Source of the DNA: Polaromonas sp.
GTDB lineage: Bacteria; Pseudomonadota; Gammaproteobacteria; Burkholderiales; Burkholderiaceae_C
Length of the DNA: 64,000 nucleotides
Assembly (NCBI GenBank): GCA_030683705.1
Contig: JAUXPP010000114.1
Location: forward strand, 1 to 64,000
Direction: 5' to 3'
The notes beneath the pieces were generated by a model that was given only the letters and a program-made list of their open reading frames with translations, had not been told where the DNA came from and made no database searches. This document shows, one piece after another, positions 32,293 through 42,058 of the stretch. The first letter of the stretch is position 1. Every line of letters starts with the position of its first letter. The translations under genes were made by a program, and so were the position numbers.

Positions 32293-32315
32293 GCTTGAAG
32301 ATGAGCGGCATGACG

Positions 32316-33692
32316 TCAAGACTGGACTTCCCATGTCGTGCCCCCGGCGGCATCCTTGAGCACCACGCCCTGCTTGAGCAACTCCTGGCGGATGCGGTCT
32401 GCCTCGGCAAAGTTTTTGGCAGCCTTGGCCTGGGCGCGGCTGGCGATCAGGGCCTCGACGGCGGCCGCGTCCAGCGCGGCACCGGCCTGCAGGAAGGCCG
32501 CGGGATCACCCTGCAGCAGGCCCAGCACACCGCCCAGGTTTTTCAGCAAACCGGCCAGTTCGGCCGACGCAGTCCGGTTGACCTCGCCGGCCAGCTCGAA
32601 CAGCACGGCCACCGCTTCGGGTGTGCCGAAGTCCTCGTCCATGGCGGCCTTGAAACGTGCCGCAAAAGGCTGCGACCAGTCAGTCTCCACGGCTGCAGGC
32701 CGGACCAGGCTGAGCGCGGTGTACAGGCGCTTGAGCGAGTTGCGGGCGTCGTCGAGGTGCGCGTCGCTGTAGTTGAGGGCGCTGCGGTAGTGCGCACGCA
32801 CGATGAAAAACCGCACCGTTTCCGGGTCGTACTTCGCCAGTACCTCGCGGATGGTGAAGAAGTTGCCCAGGCTTTTGGACATCTTCTCGTTGTCCACCCG
32901 CACAAAACCGTTGTGCACCCAGAACCTGGCCAGCGGCTTGCCGTTGGCGCCCTCGCTCTGCGCGATTTCGTTTTCGTGGTGCGGGAACTGCAGGTCGGCG
33001 CCGCCGCCGTGGATGTCAAAGGTCTCGCCCAGGGTCTGGCAACTCATGGCCGAGCACTCGATGTGCCAACCGGGGCGCCCCGGCCCGTAGTCGCTGGCCC
33101 ATTTGGCATCGTCGGGCTCGGCGGGTTTGGCCGACTTCCAGAGCACGAAGTCCAGCGGGTCTTCCTTGCCGTCCAGCACGGCCACACGTTCGCCGGCGCG
33201 CAACTCGTCGAGCGACTTGCCGGACAGCTTGCCGTAACCGGGGAACTTGCGCACCGCGTAGTTGACATCGCCGTTGCCGGAGCGGTAGGCCAGGCCTTTG
33301 TGCTCCAGCGTGGCGATCAGCGACAGCATCTGCGGCACGTAGTCGGTGGCACGCGGCTCCAGCGTCGGCGGCTCGATGCCCAGCGCGCCTATGTCCTGGT
33401 TCATCGCCACGATCATCTCGTCGGTCAGCGCCCGGATGCTGATGCCGCGCTCGACCGCGCGCTTGATGATCTTGTCGTCGATGTCGGTGATGTTGCGCAC
33501 ATAGGTGACGGCGTACCCGCTGGTCCTGAGCCAGCGCTGCACCACGTCGAAGGCCATCATCATGCGCGCATGGCCGATGTGGCAAAGGTCGTAAATCGTC
33601 ATGCCGCAGACGTACATGCGGACCTGCCCCGGCACCAGAGGCGAAAAATCTTCCACGGCACGCGACAGCGTGTTGTAAATGCGCAAGCTCAT
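32316..33692 (-). CDS. cysS: Cysteinyl-tRNA synthetase
   Basis: 458-residue class I synthetase. The zinc site begins with [18 protein letters not shown], containing the HIGH motif (HIGH). [39 protein letters not shown] follows, and the KMSKS loop is [11 protein letters not shown]. Full length. The gene is single and leftward, ending at the alkA promoter side. Confidence 0.97.
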   Translation of the reverse strand: MSLRIYNTLSRAVEDFSPLVPGQVRMYVCGMTIYDLCHIGHARMMMAFDVVQRWLRTSGYAVTYVRNITDIDDKIIKRAVERGISIRALTDEMIVAMNQDIGALGIEPPTLEPRATDYVPQMLSLIATLEHKGLAYRSGNGDVNYAVRKFPGYGKLSGKSLDELRAGERVAVLDGKEDPLDFVLWKSAKPAEPDDAKWASDYGPGRPGWHIECSAMSCQTLGETFDIHGGGADLQFPHHENEIAQSEGANGKPLARFWVHNGFVRVDNEKMSKSLGNFFTIREVLAKYDPETVRFFIVRAHYRSALNYSDAHLDDARNSLKRLYTALSLVRPAAVETDWSQPFAARFKAAMDEDFGTPEAVAVLFELAGEVNRTASAELAGLLKNLGGVLGLLQGDPAAFLQAGAALDAAAVEALIASRAQAKAAKNFAEADRIRQELLKQGVVLKDAAGGTTWEVQS

Positions 33693-33885
33693 GAATGTCT
33701 GGATTTCAGCCCGGCTGGAGTCGCCGGACCGGTGAAAATGCTGGAAGCGGGGCCAAGCTTAAACTATACCCCTCAGATACAATCGTCCAGTATATCCAGC
33801 TGGTCTGGGCCCGTGCAGCGCGCTGCAACGCCGGCTCGCAGGCTCATGTTGTTGCGCCAGCCACCCAATGCGTCCCAGAGGAAAT

Positions 33886-34941
33886 ATGTCCAAGTCCGCT
33901 TCCGTTTCGAGCACATCCCTGTCGGCCGTCCTGCGCTGGCTGGCCCTGGCCGCCGCGCTCTCGGTGTCGGCCGTGCATGCCGACGACTACACCGATGTGA
34001 ACGACCTGGTCCGCTCCGGCAAGCTCGCGGAAGCCATGGCCAAGGCCGACCAGTACCTCGCCGCCAAGCCGCGTGACCCGCAAATGCGCTTCATCAAGGG
34101 CGTGATACAGACTGAAGCCGGCAAGCCGGCCGACGCCATCAGCACCTTCACCAAAATCACCCAGGACTACCCGGAACTGCCCGAGCCCTACAACAACCTG
34201 GCCGTGCTGTACGCCGGCCAGAACCAGTTCGACAAGGCCAGGGCCGCCCTCGAGATGGCAATCCGCACCAACCCGAGCTACGCCACCGCCCACGAGAACC
34301 TGGGTGACGTCTACGCCAAACTCGCCAGCCAGGCCTACAGCAAGGCCCTGCAGCTCGATGGCGGCAACGCCGGCGTGCAGCCCAAGCTGGCGCTGATCCG
34401 CACCCTGTTCAGCGCCGACCCGAAAGGCCAGAAACCCGGCGCCAGCAATTCATCCTCCGGCCCCGTGACGGTGCAGCCTGTGCCGGCCGCCGCCGCGCCT
34501 GCCCGTCCGGCGCCTGTGGTGCCGGCCACGCCGCCGGCTGCAGCGCCCGCCGCACCCGCCACCCCACCGGCTTCTGCCGCGCCGGCCGCAACGGTCAGCG
34601 CCGCAGAAAAGGAAGTCGAGGCTGCGGTACGCGCCTGGGCCAGCGCCTGGTCCGCCAAGGACATGGCCGCCTACCTCGCCGCCTACGGCAAGGATTTCGA
34701 CACGCCCGGCGACCAGTCGCGCAAGGCCTGGGAAGAAGAGCGGCGCAGCCGCATCGTCGGCAAATCACGCATCAGCGTGAAGCTCAGCAACCTCTCGGTC
34801 GCCGTCAAGGGCAGCAAGGCGACGGCCAAGTTCAAGCAGGACTACAGTGCCGATGCGCTCAATGTTTCCAGCCGCAAGACCCTGGACATGGCCAAGGCCG
34901 GCGAACGCTGGCTCATCGTCAGGGAATCGACCGGCGGCTGA
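33886..34941 (+). CDS. TPR protein with SnoaL/NTF2-like C-terminus
   Basis: 351 residues from ATG 33886 (GAGGAA upstream). A signal peptide (ending AVHADD) is followed by three TPR units (about 30-160; EPYNNLAVLYAGQNQFDKARAALEMA and TAHENLGDVYAKLASQAYSKALQ). An Ala/Pro linker precedes an NTF2-like domain (VEAAVRAWASAWSAKDMAAYLAAYGKDF). The next gene, an L,D-transpeptidase, carries the same kind of C-terminal domain. Probably a periplasmic cell-wall accessory protein. Confidence 0.78.
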   Translation: MSKSASVSSTSLSAVLRWLALAAALSVSAVHADDYTDVNDLVRSGKLAEAMAKADQYLAAKPRDPQMRFIKGVIQTEAGKPADAISTFTKITQDYPELPEPYNNLAVLYAGQNQFDKARAALEMAIRTNPSYATAHENLGDVYAKLASQAYSKALQLDGGNAGVQPKLALIRTLFSADPKGQKPGASNSSSGPVTVQPVPAAAAPARPAPVVPATPPAAAPAAPATPPASAAPAATVSAAEKEVEAAVRAWASAWSAKDMAAYLAAYGKDFDTPGDQSRKAWEEERRSRIVGKSRISVKLSNLSVAVKGSKATAKFKQDYSADALNVSSRKTLDMAKAGERWLIVRESTGG

Positions 34942-36281
34942 TGCGGATGGCAAGGAGTCTGCCCAGCCTCAGGCCCACGCGCCCTGCAGGGCCTCACGGA
35001 ATTTTCCTCCCGGCCACCTTCATGTCGCGGGCCGCCACACTTTTCCTGCTTGCTTTCTCGGTGCTGTCCGGCGCTGCGGCGGCCACCGGCGGCAACCCGA
35101 CCCCAGGCAGGAAAGACCCCTCACGGGCTGCCGACAAGCGCGAACGCGCGGTCAAGCCGGCCGCGTCCCGGGACGGTGAGGCCGAAGCACGGCTGATCGA
35201 GATCTACAAGCTGGCCGGCCAGGCCAAAAGCCGCGAGGCGCTGACCAGGGCCGAACGCCTGGTCGCCGACCACCCCAACTTCCAGCTCGCGCAACTGGTC
35301 TACGGTGACCTGCTGGCCGCGCAGGCCCGGCCGCTGCGCACCCTGGGCGACGTGCCCGACGGGCCGGCCAGGGCCGGCGCCAGCATGCTGGGCGACCTGC
35401 GCCAGGAGTCACTGCTGCGCCTGAAGGCCCTGCGCGAGCGCCCGGCGCCAGGCACGGTGCCGTCGCAGTTTCTGGCGCTGTCACCGCGCAACAAACACGC
35501 GATTGCGGTCGATGCCTCGCGGGCCCGGCTCTACCTGTTTGAAAACACCGCGACCGGCCTCAAGCTGCTGGCCGACTACTACATCTCGGTCGGGAAATCC
35601 GGTATCGAAAAATCTGTCGAAGGTGATTCACGCACGCCGCTGGGCATTTATTACGTGACCAGCAACCTCGACCCCAGGTCCCTGAAGGATTTCTACGGTG
35701 CCGGCGCGCTGCCGATCAACTACCCCAATGCGCTGGACCTCAAGCGCGGCAAAACCGGCAGCGGCATCTGGCTGCACGGCACGCCGCCCACGCAGTTTGC
35801 GCGCGCGCCACTGGCCAGCGACGGCTGCGTGGTGCTGGCCAATCCCGACCTTGAACGCATCATCCGCACGGTGGAAGTGCGCACCACGCCGGTGGTGATC
35901 GCCCAAAGCCTCAAATGGGTGGCGCCGCACAGTGCCCGCGCCGACGGCAAGGCTTTCGAGGACGCCTTGCAGAAGTGGCAAAAAGCCCGCTCGGGCAACG
36001 ATCTGGCTGCGCTGACCAGCCTCTACACCAGCGACTTCAGCAGCTATGGCAAGACACTGGCCGACTGGACCCTGGTGCTGCGCGCTGACCTGGACAAGCG
36101 GGCCGGCCGGCCGGTGCAACTCAAGGACTTGTCCTACCTGCGCTGGACCGATGCCAACGACACCATGGTGGTGACCTTCGGCGAGGTGATCAGCGGCCAG
36201 CGTACCGGCGCCACCCGCCGCCAGTACTGGGTGCGCCAGGGTGGCCAGTGGAAGATATTCTTTGAAGGAGTGATTGGATGA
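34941..36281 (+). CDS. L,D-transpeptidase (YkuD) family protein
   Basis: 446 residues. The ATG overlaps the previous stop; an ATG at 35022 (MSRAATLFLLAFSVLSGAAAA) gives a cleaner signal peptide and may be the real start. The YkuD domain (about 175-320) has IWLHGTPPTQFARAPLASDGCVVL with the catalytic Cys in SDGC. A C-terminal NTF2-like domain follows (EDALQKWQKARSGNDLAALTSLYTSDFSSYG). It makes or edits meso-DAP crosslinks in peptidoglycan. Confidence 0.88.
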   Translation: MRMARSLPSLRPTRPAGPHGIFLPATFMSRAATLFLLAFSVLSGAAAATGGNPTPGRKDPSRAADKRERAVKPAASRDGEAEARLIEIYKLAGQAKSREALTRAERLVADHPNFQLAQLVYGDLLAAQARPLRTLGDVPDGPARAGASMLGDLRQESLLRLKALRERPAPGTVPSQFLALSPRNKHAIAVDASRARLYLFENTATGLKLLADYYISVGKSGIEKSVEGDSRTPLGIYYVTSNLDPRSLKDFYGAGALPINYPNALDLKRGKTGSGIWLHGTPPTQFARAPLASDGCVVLANPDLERIIRTVEVRTTPVVIAQSLKWVAPHSARADGKAFEDALQKWQKARSGNDLAALTSLYTSDFSSYGKTLADWTLVLRADLDKRAGRPVQLKDLSYLRWTDANDTMVVTFGEVISGQRTGATRRQYWVRQGGQWKIFFEGVIG

Positions 36282-36964
36282 CACCGAGCAAACACACACG
36301 CCGGGCCTGCCTGGCCCTGGCCGCCCTGGGCCTGGTCGCCGGCCAGGCCTGGGCCCAGGTCACCAGCGCACCGCGGGTGAAATTTGCCACCAGCGCCGGT
36401 GACTTCGTGGTCGAGGTCTATCCCGACAAGGCGCCGAAAACCGTCGAGAACTTCCTGCAGTACGTGAAGGACAAACATTACGACGGCACGGTGTTCCACC
36501 GCGTGATCAACAACTTCATGGTGCAGGGCGGCGGCTTCGATGCCAGTTATGCCCAAAAGCCGACGCGTCCGCCGGTGGCGCACGAAGGCCGCGAGGCGCT
36601 GGCCAGGGGTGGCGACAAAAACGTCGTCGGCACGCTGGCGATGGCGCGCACCAACGACCCGAACTCTGCTTCCTCGCAGTTTTTCATCAACGTCAAGGAC
36701 AACGACTTCCTCAACCCGACGCTGATCCCGCCGGGCGACCCGGTGCCGAAGTTCGAGTACCAGGGCCGCGTCTATGAAAACACGCCGCGCGCCCAGCTCG
36801 TCAACGCGCCGCAGCTGTTCGGCTACACCGTGTTCGGCAAGGTGGTCAGCGGCATGGACGTCGTCAACAAGATCAAGGCCGTTCCGACAGCTGCGGGCGG
36901 CCCCTTCCCCGGCGATGTGCCCAAAACGCCCATCGTCATCAATTCCGCAACCCTCATCAAGTGA
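36278..36964 (+). CDS. Periplasmic cyclophilin-type peptidyl-prolyl isomerase
   Basis: 228 residues with a signal peptide (ending GQAWAQ). The cyclophilin core contains [44 protein letters not shown] and [18 protein letters not shown]. The ATG overlaps the L,D-transpeptidase stop. It assists folding of exported proteins. A cytoplasmic paralogue follows at once. Confidence 0.93.
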   Translation: MTPSKHTRRACLALAALGLVAGQAWAQVTSAPRVKFATSAGDFVVEVYPDKAPKTVENFLQYVKDKHYDGTVFHRVINNFMVQGGGFDASYAQKPTRPPVAHEGREALARGGDKNVVGTLAMARTNDPNSASSQFFINVKDNDFLNPTLIPPGDPVPKFEYQGRVYENTPRAQLVNAPQLFGYTVFGKVVSGMDVVNKIKAVPTAAGGPFPGDVPKTPIVINSATLIK

Positions 36965-36969
36965 ACACC

Positions 36970-37476
36970 ATGAGCAATCCCCAAGTCGAACTCCACATTG
37001 CCGGCCACGGCGTCATCACCCTCGAACTCGACCAGGACAAAGCGCCCAAGTCGGTCGCCAACTTCCTCAGTTATGTCGCCAAGGGCCACTACGACAACAC
37101 CATCTTCCACCGCGTGATTCCCGGCTTCATGATCCAGGGCGGCGGTTTCACGCCCGGCATGAAACAAAAACCGTCGGACGCGCCTATCGCCAATGAAGCC
37201 GCCAACGGCCTGAAGAACGACAAGTACACCGTCGCCATGGCCCGCACCAGCGTGCCCGACTCGGCCACCGCGCAGTTTTTCATCAACGCCTCGGACAACG
37301 GTTTCCTGAACCACAGCTCGCCCACGCCCTCGGGCTGGGGTTATGCGGTGTTCGGCAAGGTGGTGTCCGGCACCGACGTGGTCGACAAGATCGAAGCCGT
37401 CAAGACCGGCAGCAAGGGCGGCCACAGCGATGTGCCGCAGGCCGACGTGGTGATCGAAAAAGCCGTCGCGCTTTAA
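36970..37476 (+). CDS. ppiB: Cytoplasmic peptidyl-prolyl isomerase B
   Basis: 168 residues from ATG 36970, or from GTG 36961. It lacks a signal peptide. [20 protein letters not shown] and [15 protein letters not shown] are cyclophilin hallmarks. It is a tandem paralogue of the periplasmic form just upstream and probably co-transcribed with lpxH. Confidence 0.94.
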   Translation: MSNPQVELHIAGHGVITLELDQDKAPKSVANFLSYVAKGHYDNTIFHRVIPGFMIQGGGFTPGMKQKPSDAPIANEAANGLKNDKYTVAMARTSVPDSATAQFFINASDNGFLNHSSPTPSGWGYAVFGKVVSGTDVVDKIEAVKTGSKGGHSDVPQADVVIEKAVAL

Positions 37477-37480
37477 ACCC

Positions 37481-38275
37481 GTGCCCATGGCCACGGCCGT
37501 GCCCCGGATCGCCGAGCTGACCGCTCCGGCGGCCTGGCGCACGGTCGATTTCATTTCCGACATTCATTTGCAGGCCAGTGAACCGGCCACTTTCGCCGCC
37601 TGGCACGCCTACATGTCCGGCACCAGCGCCGATGCGGTGTTCATCCTCGGTGACCTGTTCGATGTCTGGGTCGGTGACGACGCCGTGGACGGCGATCCGT
37701 CCGGCTTCGATGCGAGCTGCGCGCAGGTGCTGCAGAAAACCGGGGAGCGGCTGGCGCTGTATGTCATGCACGGCAACCGCGACTTCCTGGCCGGCCCGGC
37801 CCTGATGGCGCGTTGCCGCGGCACGCTGCTGGACGACCCGACGCTGCTGGACTTTGCCGGCCAGCGCTGGCTGCTGAGCCACGGCGATGCGTTGTGCCTG
37901 GATGACGTGGACTACATGCGTTTTCGCGGCGAGGTGCGCAGCGCGGCCTGGCAACAAGCCTTCCTGGGCAAACCGCTGGCCGAGCGCCAGGCCATCGCGC
38001 AGGGCCTGCGCCGGCAAAGCCGCGCGCAGCATGAGAAGCGCCGGCTGTCTGGCGAGACATACATCGACGTCAATGCCGGCGCCGCGCGCCAGTGGCTGCA
38101 GGCGGCGGGCGCAGCCACACTGATCCACGGCCACACGCACCAGCCCGCCGTGCATCAACTCGGCGACGGCCTGCAGCGTGTGGTGCTCAGCGACTGGGAC
38201 GCGGCCGCCACGCCGCCACGCCTGGAAGTGCTGCGCCTTGCCGTGGCCGGCCTGCAGCGTCTTCCGCTGGACTGA
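37481..38275 (+). CDS. lpxH: UDP-2,3-diacylglucosamine diphosphatase
   Basis: 264-residue calcineurin-fold hydrolase of lipid A synthesis. Metal-binding blocks are all present: FISDIHL, LGDLFDVWVGDD, MHGNRDFL, LSHGDALC and HGHTHQP. It starts with a GTG at 37481 or the ATG at 37487. It hydrolyses UDP-diacylglucosamine to lipid X and UMP on the inner membrane. Its end abuts mtfA. Confidence 0.94.
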   Translation: MPMATAVPRIAELTAPAAWRTVDFISDIHLQASEPATFAAWHAYMSGTSADAVFILGDLFDVWVGDDAVDGDPSGFDASCAQVLQKTGERLALYVMHGNRDFLAGPALMARCRGTLLDDPTLLDFAGQRWLLSHGDALCLDDVDYMRFRGEVRSAAWQQAFLGKPLAERQAIAQGLRRQSRAQHEKRRLSGETYIDVNAGAARQWLQAAGAATLIHGHTHQPAVHQLGDGLQRVVLSDWDAAATPPRLEVLRLAVAGLQRLPLD

Positions 38276-39057
38276 TGCTGGACCGGCTCTTCACCCTGTT
38301 CCGCGGCAAACCGGCGGAGCGCGAGATTCCCGAGGCCTTGTGGCAGGCCACGCTGGCTGACTACCCTTTCCTGGCGCAGCTGCCCGCCACGCGGCGCGAC
38401 GCGCTGCGCACACTGAGCGGGCGTTTTCTCGCCCAGAAGGAATTCCACGGCGCCCAGGGCATGCTCATCACCGACGCCATCGCCATCGCGATTGCCGCGC
38501 AGGCCTGCCTGCCGGTGCTCGAGCTGGGACTGGACTGGTACGACGACTTTGTCGGCATCGTGGTGCACCCTGGCCAGATGCTGGCGCGGCGCGAGCAGGT
38601 TGACGAAGCCGGCGTGGTGCACCGCTACAGCGAGGTGCTGGCCGGGGAAGCCATGGACGGCGGGCCGGTGACCCTGAGCTGGCAGGACGTGGCCAGCGCC
38701 GGCGAGCTGGCCGGCCAGGGCTACAACGTGGTGATCCACGAGTTCGTCCACAAGATCGACATGCGCGATGGCACACCCGACGGTTGCCCGCCCCTGCCCT
38801 CGCGCGCGGCACGCCAGCGCTGGCAGGGCACCATGCAGGCCGCTTACGACGGTTTCCGCGAGAAAGTCACCATTGCCGAACGCTTCGGCGGCGAAGCGAC
38901 CTGGCTGGACCCTTACGGCGCCACCTCGCCGGCCGAGTTTTTTGCCGTGGCCTGCGAGGCCTACTTCGTGAACCGGCCGCGCTTCAGCGACGAATTCCCG
39001 GCGCTGACCCCGCTGTTCGATCACTTTTTCAAGCAAAACAAGCCTCCAGCCCTTTAA
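38275..39057 (+). CDS. mtfA: MtfA-family zinc peptidase (M90)
   Basis: 260 residues from the ATG at 38275. The zinc motif is VIHEFVHKID with a downstream Glu in SPAEFFAVACEAYF. In E. coli MtfA binds the Mlc repressor and affects glucose PTS control, but the role here is unproven. The last codons and the stop overlap a REP-like element at 39.05 kb. Confidence 0.9.
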   Translation: MLDRLFTLFRGKPAEREIPEALWQATLADYPFLAQLPATRRDALRTLSGRFLAQKEFHGAQGMLITDAIAIAIAAQACLPVLELGLDWYDDFVGIVVHPGQMLARREQVDEAGVVHRYSEVLAGEAMDGGPVTLSWQDVASAGELAGQGYNVVIHEFVHKIDMRDGTPDGCPPLPSRAARQRWQGTMQAAYDGFREKVTIAERFGGEATWLDPYGATSPAEFFAVACEAYFVNRPRFSDEFPALTPLFDHFFKQNKPPAL

Positions 39058-39093
39058 TGGCAAGCGTGGGCAGCTATCAAATTGATAGCTTTC
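39040..39093 (-). repeat. REP-like extragenic element, copy 3
   Basis: Reads on the minus strand as TTTGATAGCTGCCCACGCTT, identical over 20 bases with copy 1, then CCATTAAAGGGCTGGAGGC. The stop codon and last residues (PPAL) of mtfA lie inside it. Confidence 0.65.
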
Positions 39094-39197
39094 CAGGTGT
39101 TTCAGCAGGCCGCCCGGATTATTTTTTGGCGGTTTTAACCCCATCCGCCCCCCCGCTTCGTTTCAGTGGGCTCCACCTTTTATTTCTGGAGCCCCCC

Positions 39198-40097
39198 ATG
39201 ACACCCCGACTTCTTGCCCTCGCCTGTCTTGTGGCCAGTGCCACCCTGGCCATTCCGGCGCATGCCATCGGCCGGCTCGCCGACGTCAGCGTGACCGACC
39301 GCGACTCCGGCGCCACCCTGGCGCTGCATTACCACCGCGGCGAGTACTGGGTCGCCGGGCGGCCCGGCGCGCGTTATGCCATCAGCGTGCGCAACCGCCT
39401 CGGCGAACGGGTGCTGGCCGTGCCCGCTGTGGATGGCGTCAATGTGCTCAGCGGCGAAACCGCCGCCTGGGACCAGACTGGGTATGTGCTGTCGCCGTGG
39501 CAGCCCTACCAGATCACCGGCTGGCGCAAAAGCAGCAGCGAAATTGCCGCCTTCGAGTTCTCCAGTGCCGGCGACTCCTACGCCGGGCGCACCGGCCGTC
39601 CCGGCCATGTGGGGGTAATCGGTGTCGCGCTGTTCCGCGAGAAGCTGCCCGAGCCGGTGGCGCAGGCGCCCGACCATGCTGCGAGAGACGCGCGGGAGCG
39701 GCACGATGAGTCCCGGTCGCTGCAACGCGGCGCCCCGGCGCCAGCCCCTGCCTCGCCCGCCGCCGGGCTGCAGGAGCGCAGCAGCGGCGAAGCGCTGGCG
39801 CAGCGTGCGCCTTCTGCTGCAGCCGACAGCGTCGCCAAAGCCGCACCGCTGCCGACGCCGCGGCTGGGCACCGGCCACGGCCAGCGCGAGACCTCGGTGA
39901 TCACGCACACCCGCTTCGAGCGCCTGCAGGCCAGTCCCAACGAAATCATCCGCATCCGTTACGACAGCCGCGAGAACCTGGTCGCGGCCGGTGTGATCCG
40001 CGAGCCGGTGGTCTATCCGCGCTTGCCAACGCCCAACCCCTTCCCGCACTCCGGCAACGCCTCGTATGTACCGGATCCTCCTCAGCGTCACTACTGA
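39198..40097 (+). CDS. Exported hypothetical protein, 299 aa
   Basis: Signal peptide (MTPRLLALACLVASATLAIPAHA), then a beta-rich domain with GEYWVAGRPGARYAISVRNRLGERVLAVPAVDGVNVLSG...YVLSPWQPYQITGWRKSSSEIAAFEFSSAGDSYA. The C-terminal half is low-complexity. Similar exported proteins occur beside ECF sigma genes in this family, and a sigma factor gene follows 27 bp later. Function unknown. Confidence 0.65.
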   Translation: MTPRLLALACLVASATLAIPAHAIGRLADVSVTDRDSGATLALHYHRGEYWVAGRPGARYAISVRNRLGERVLAVPAVDGVNVLSGETAAWDQTGYVLSPWQPYQITGWRKSSSEIAAFEFSSAGDSYAGRTGRPGHVGVIGVALFREKLPEPVAQAPDHAARDARERHDESRSLQRGAPAPAPASPAAGLQERSSGEALAQRAPSAAADSVAKAAPLPTPRLGTGHGQRETSVITHTRFERLQASPNEIIRIRYDSRENLVAAGVIREPVVYPRLPTPNPFPHSGNASYVPDPPQRHY

Positions 40098-40124
40098 GCA
40101 ACAGCTATCCGCATAATCGGGCCG

Positions 40125-40721
40125 ATGCCAGGCGCTGCCCCAACCATGGAGAACGAAGCCGACGAGGCCTTGATGCTGCGTTATGCGGCCGGGGACATCG
40201 CGGCCTTCGACACCCTGTATGTGCGGCATGAACTGGGCGTCTGGCGTTATTTGCTGCGCGGCGTGCGGGTGCAGGCGGTGGCCGACGACCTGCTGCAGGA
40301 TGTCTGGTTTGCAGTGGCGCGCAGCGCCGCCAGCTACGAGGTCAAGGCGCGTTTCAAGACCTGGCTGTTCACCATGGCGCACCACCGGCTGGTCGACCAC
40401 TTCCGTACCGCGAAGAACCATGTCAGCCTGGATGGTGATCCGGAGGACGACGATGGTGATGGCCGCCTGGCCGACACGCTGGCGGCCGATTCCGGCTTCG
40501 GGCCGGTGCGGCAACTGCAATCGCGCGAACAGGCGGCCGCGCTGATAGCAGCCATCGAGAGGCTACCGGCGCAACAGCGTGAAGCCTTTTTGTTGCAGGC
40601 CGAAGCCGGCATGAGTGTCGAGGAGATTGCGGGCGCCACCGGCGTGACTTTCGAGACCGCCAAAAGCCGGCTGCGGTATGCGCGCAGCAGCCTGAAACAA
40701 TGGCTAGAGGAGTTTGCATGA
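40125..40721 (+). CDS. ECF-type RNA polymerase sigma factor
   Basis: 198 residues (or 191 from the ATG at 40146). Region 2: DEALMLRYAAGDIAAFDTLYVRHELGVWRYLLRGVRVQAVADDLLQDVWFAVARSAASY in part. Region 4: LPAQQREAFLLQAEAGMSVEEIAGATGVTFETAKSRLRYARSSL. Its stop overlaps the next gene's ATG (ATGA), so the next protein is probably its regulator. Signal and regulon unknown. Confidence 0.9.
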   Translation: MPGAAPTMENEADEALMLRYAAGDIAAFDTLYVRHELGVWRYLLRGVRVQAVADDLLQDVWFAVARSAASYEVKARFKTWLFTMAHHRLVDHFRTAKNHVSLDGDPEDDDGDGRLADTLAADSGFGPVRQLQSREQAAALIAAIERLPAQQREAFLLQAEAGMSVEEIAGATGVTFETAKSRLRYARSSLKQWLEEFA

Positions 40722-41677
40722 ACCGGCCCGACCAGAACGACGAGCTGATCCGGCGTTACCGCGAAGCCAGCGCGCAGGACGAGCGCCGGCCGTCGGCCCA
40801 GGTGCGTGAGGCGGTGCGCGCACATGCCGCAATGATCTCGGCCTCGAAGCTGGCCAGTCCCGCGGTCTCGGCGCCGGCAGCCAACCAGTCGCGCTGGAAG
40901 ATCTCCCTGCTCGCCAGCATCGCACTCGCCGGCCTGACCGGCCTGCTGGTGCTGCAGTTCGACCGCGGCACACCGGACGAGCAGGAAACCGCGCTGGGAC
41001 GGCCCGCGCCGGCTGTGATTCCTCCCCAACCGGCCTCGCCACCGCCCGCTGTTGCAGACGCGAAAGCGGCACGCAGCGAAGCGCCGGCGGCACGGCCCGC
41101 GGCGCCCGCTCCCCTGCCCAAGGCTGCGGTTCGGCCGGCTCGGCCTGCACCCGATGTGGGTGTGGCCGCGCCTGCTGCAGCGAGCCCGCCCCGTCCCGCC
41201 GATCCGGAACCGCCGGCTGCGCAGCACGCGCCAGCACGCGAGCGTGCGGCTGAGGCCGCGCGCGACCAGGCCAGCGAAAAAGCCCTGGCCCCGGCAGCAC
41301 CGCAGGCCATGGCGCGGTCTGCCGCCGCACCGGCGCTGCGCATGCCGGCGCCTGCGCCAGCACAGGAAAGCCTGTCCGCCCAGGCGCCACGCAGCGCAGC
41401 CGCGCTGGCCGCAGCCCTGCACCAGGCGGCGCGCGCCGGACAGCTTCCCGACGTCGAAGCCCTGCTGCAACAGGGCGCAGCCATCAACGCCCCGGACGGC
41501 GCTGGCCGGACCGCGCTGATGCTGGCGGTGATCCAGGGCCACAGCGAACTGGTCCGGCGCCTGCTGGCGCTGGGCGCCAATCCCGCGCTGGTGGACCGCG
41601 AAGGCCTGGATGCACTGGCGCACGCGCGGCGGCTGGGGCGCGACGACATCGCGCGCCTGATCGAAGCGCGGTCCTGA
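40718..41677 (+). CDS. Anti-sigma-like membrane protein with ankyrin repeats
   Basis: 319 residues. The N-terminal cytoplasmic part (DELIRRYREASAQDERRPSAQVREAVRAHAA) resembles anti-sigma N-termini. A membrane helix (ISLLASIALAGLTGLLVLQF, about 57-76) and a long Ala/Pro linker follow. The C-terminus has ankyrin-type repeats (DGAGRTALMLAVIQGHSELVRRLLALGANPALVDREGLDALAHARRLGRDDIARLI). It is translationally coupled to the sigma gene, so it is probably its antagonist. The ankyrin end may sense envelope state. Confidence 0.72.
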   Translation: MNRPDQNDELIRRYREASAQDERRPSAQVREAVRAHAAMISASKLASPAVSAPAANQSRWKISLLASIALAGLTGLLVLQFDRGTPDEQETALGRPAPAVIPPQPASPPPAVADAKAARSEAPAARPAAPAPLPKAAVRPARPAPDVGVAAPAAASPPRPADPEPPAAQHAPARERAAEAARDQASEKALAPAAPQAMARSAAAPALRMPAPAPAQESLSAQAPRSAAALAAALHQAARAGQLPDVEALLQQGAAINAPDGAGRTALMLAVIQGHSELVRRLLALGANPALVDREGLDALAHARRLGRDDIARLIEARS

Positions 41678-41812
41678 GGCGGCGTCATCAGGCGGCCCAG
41701 TCTGGCCACCACCAGACAAAGTAAGTATTTCGAATGCATGTGTGTGGCAATGCGCGGGCAAAAAGCGACAGAGCTCTAGGCGAATGGCGGCGCACGCCTC
41801 ACACTCGGGGCC

Positions 41813-42058
41813 ATGACAGACAAAGCCGCATCACTGGAACGTCTGAGGCTGGCCGCCGTCGACGAAGCCGAAGCCGTCAGGCAGCGCCTGGCCAGGTACG
41901 AGGCCCTGACCCAGAAGATCTTTCAGTACCAGGCCGGCGAAGGGCCGGCGCCGTCGGTGGAAGAGTTCCTGATGTGGCGCGAGGATGTGGAGTTGGCGCT
42001 GGCGATCAGGCAACTCCAGCCCCCCGCGTGCCCGGCTGCGCCGCCCGACGCGCCGTGA
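41813..42058 (+). CDS. Hypothetical protein, 81 aa
   Basis: Mostly helical and acidic (MTDKAASLERLRLAAVDEAEAVRQRLARYEALTQKIFQYQ...). No domain recognised. It stands alone between the anti-sigma-like gene and the convergent hemolysin III gene, ending one base before that gene's stop. Confidence 0.45.
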   Translation: MTDKAASLERLRLAAVDEAEAVRQRLARYEALTQKIFQYQAGEGPAPSVEEFLMWREDVELALAIRQLQPPACPAAPPDAP

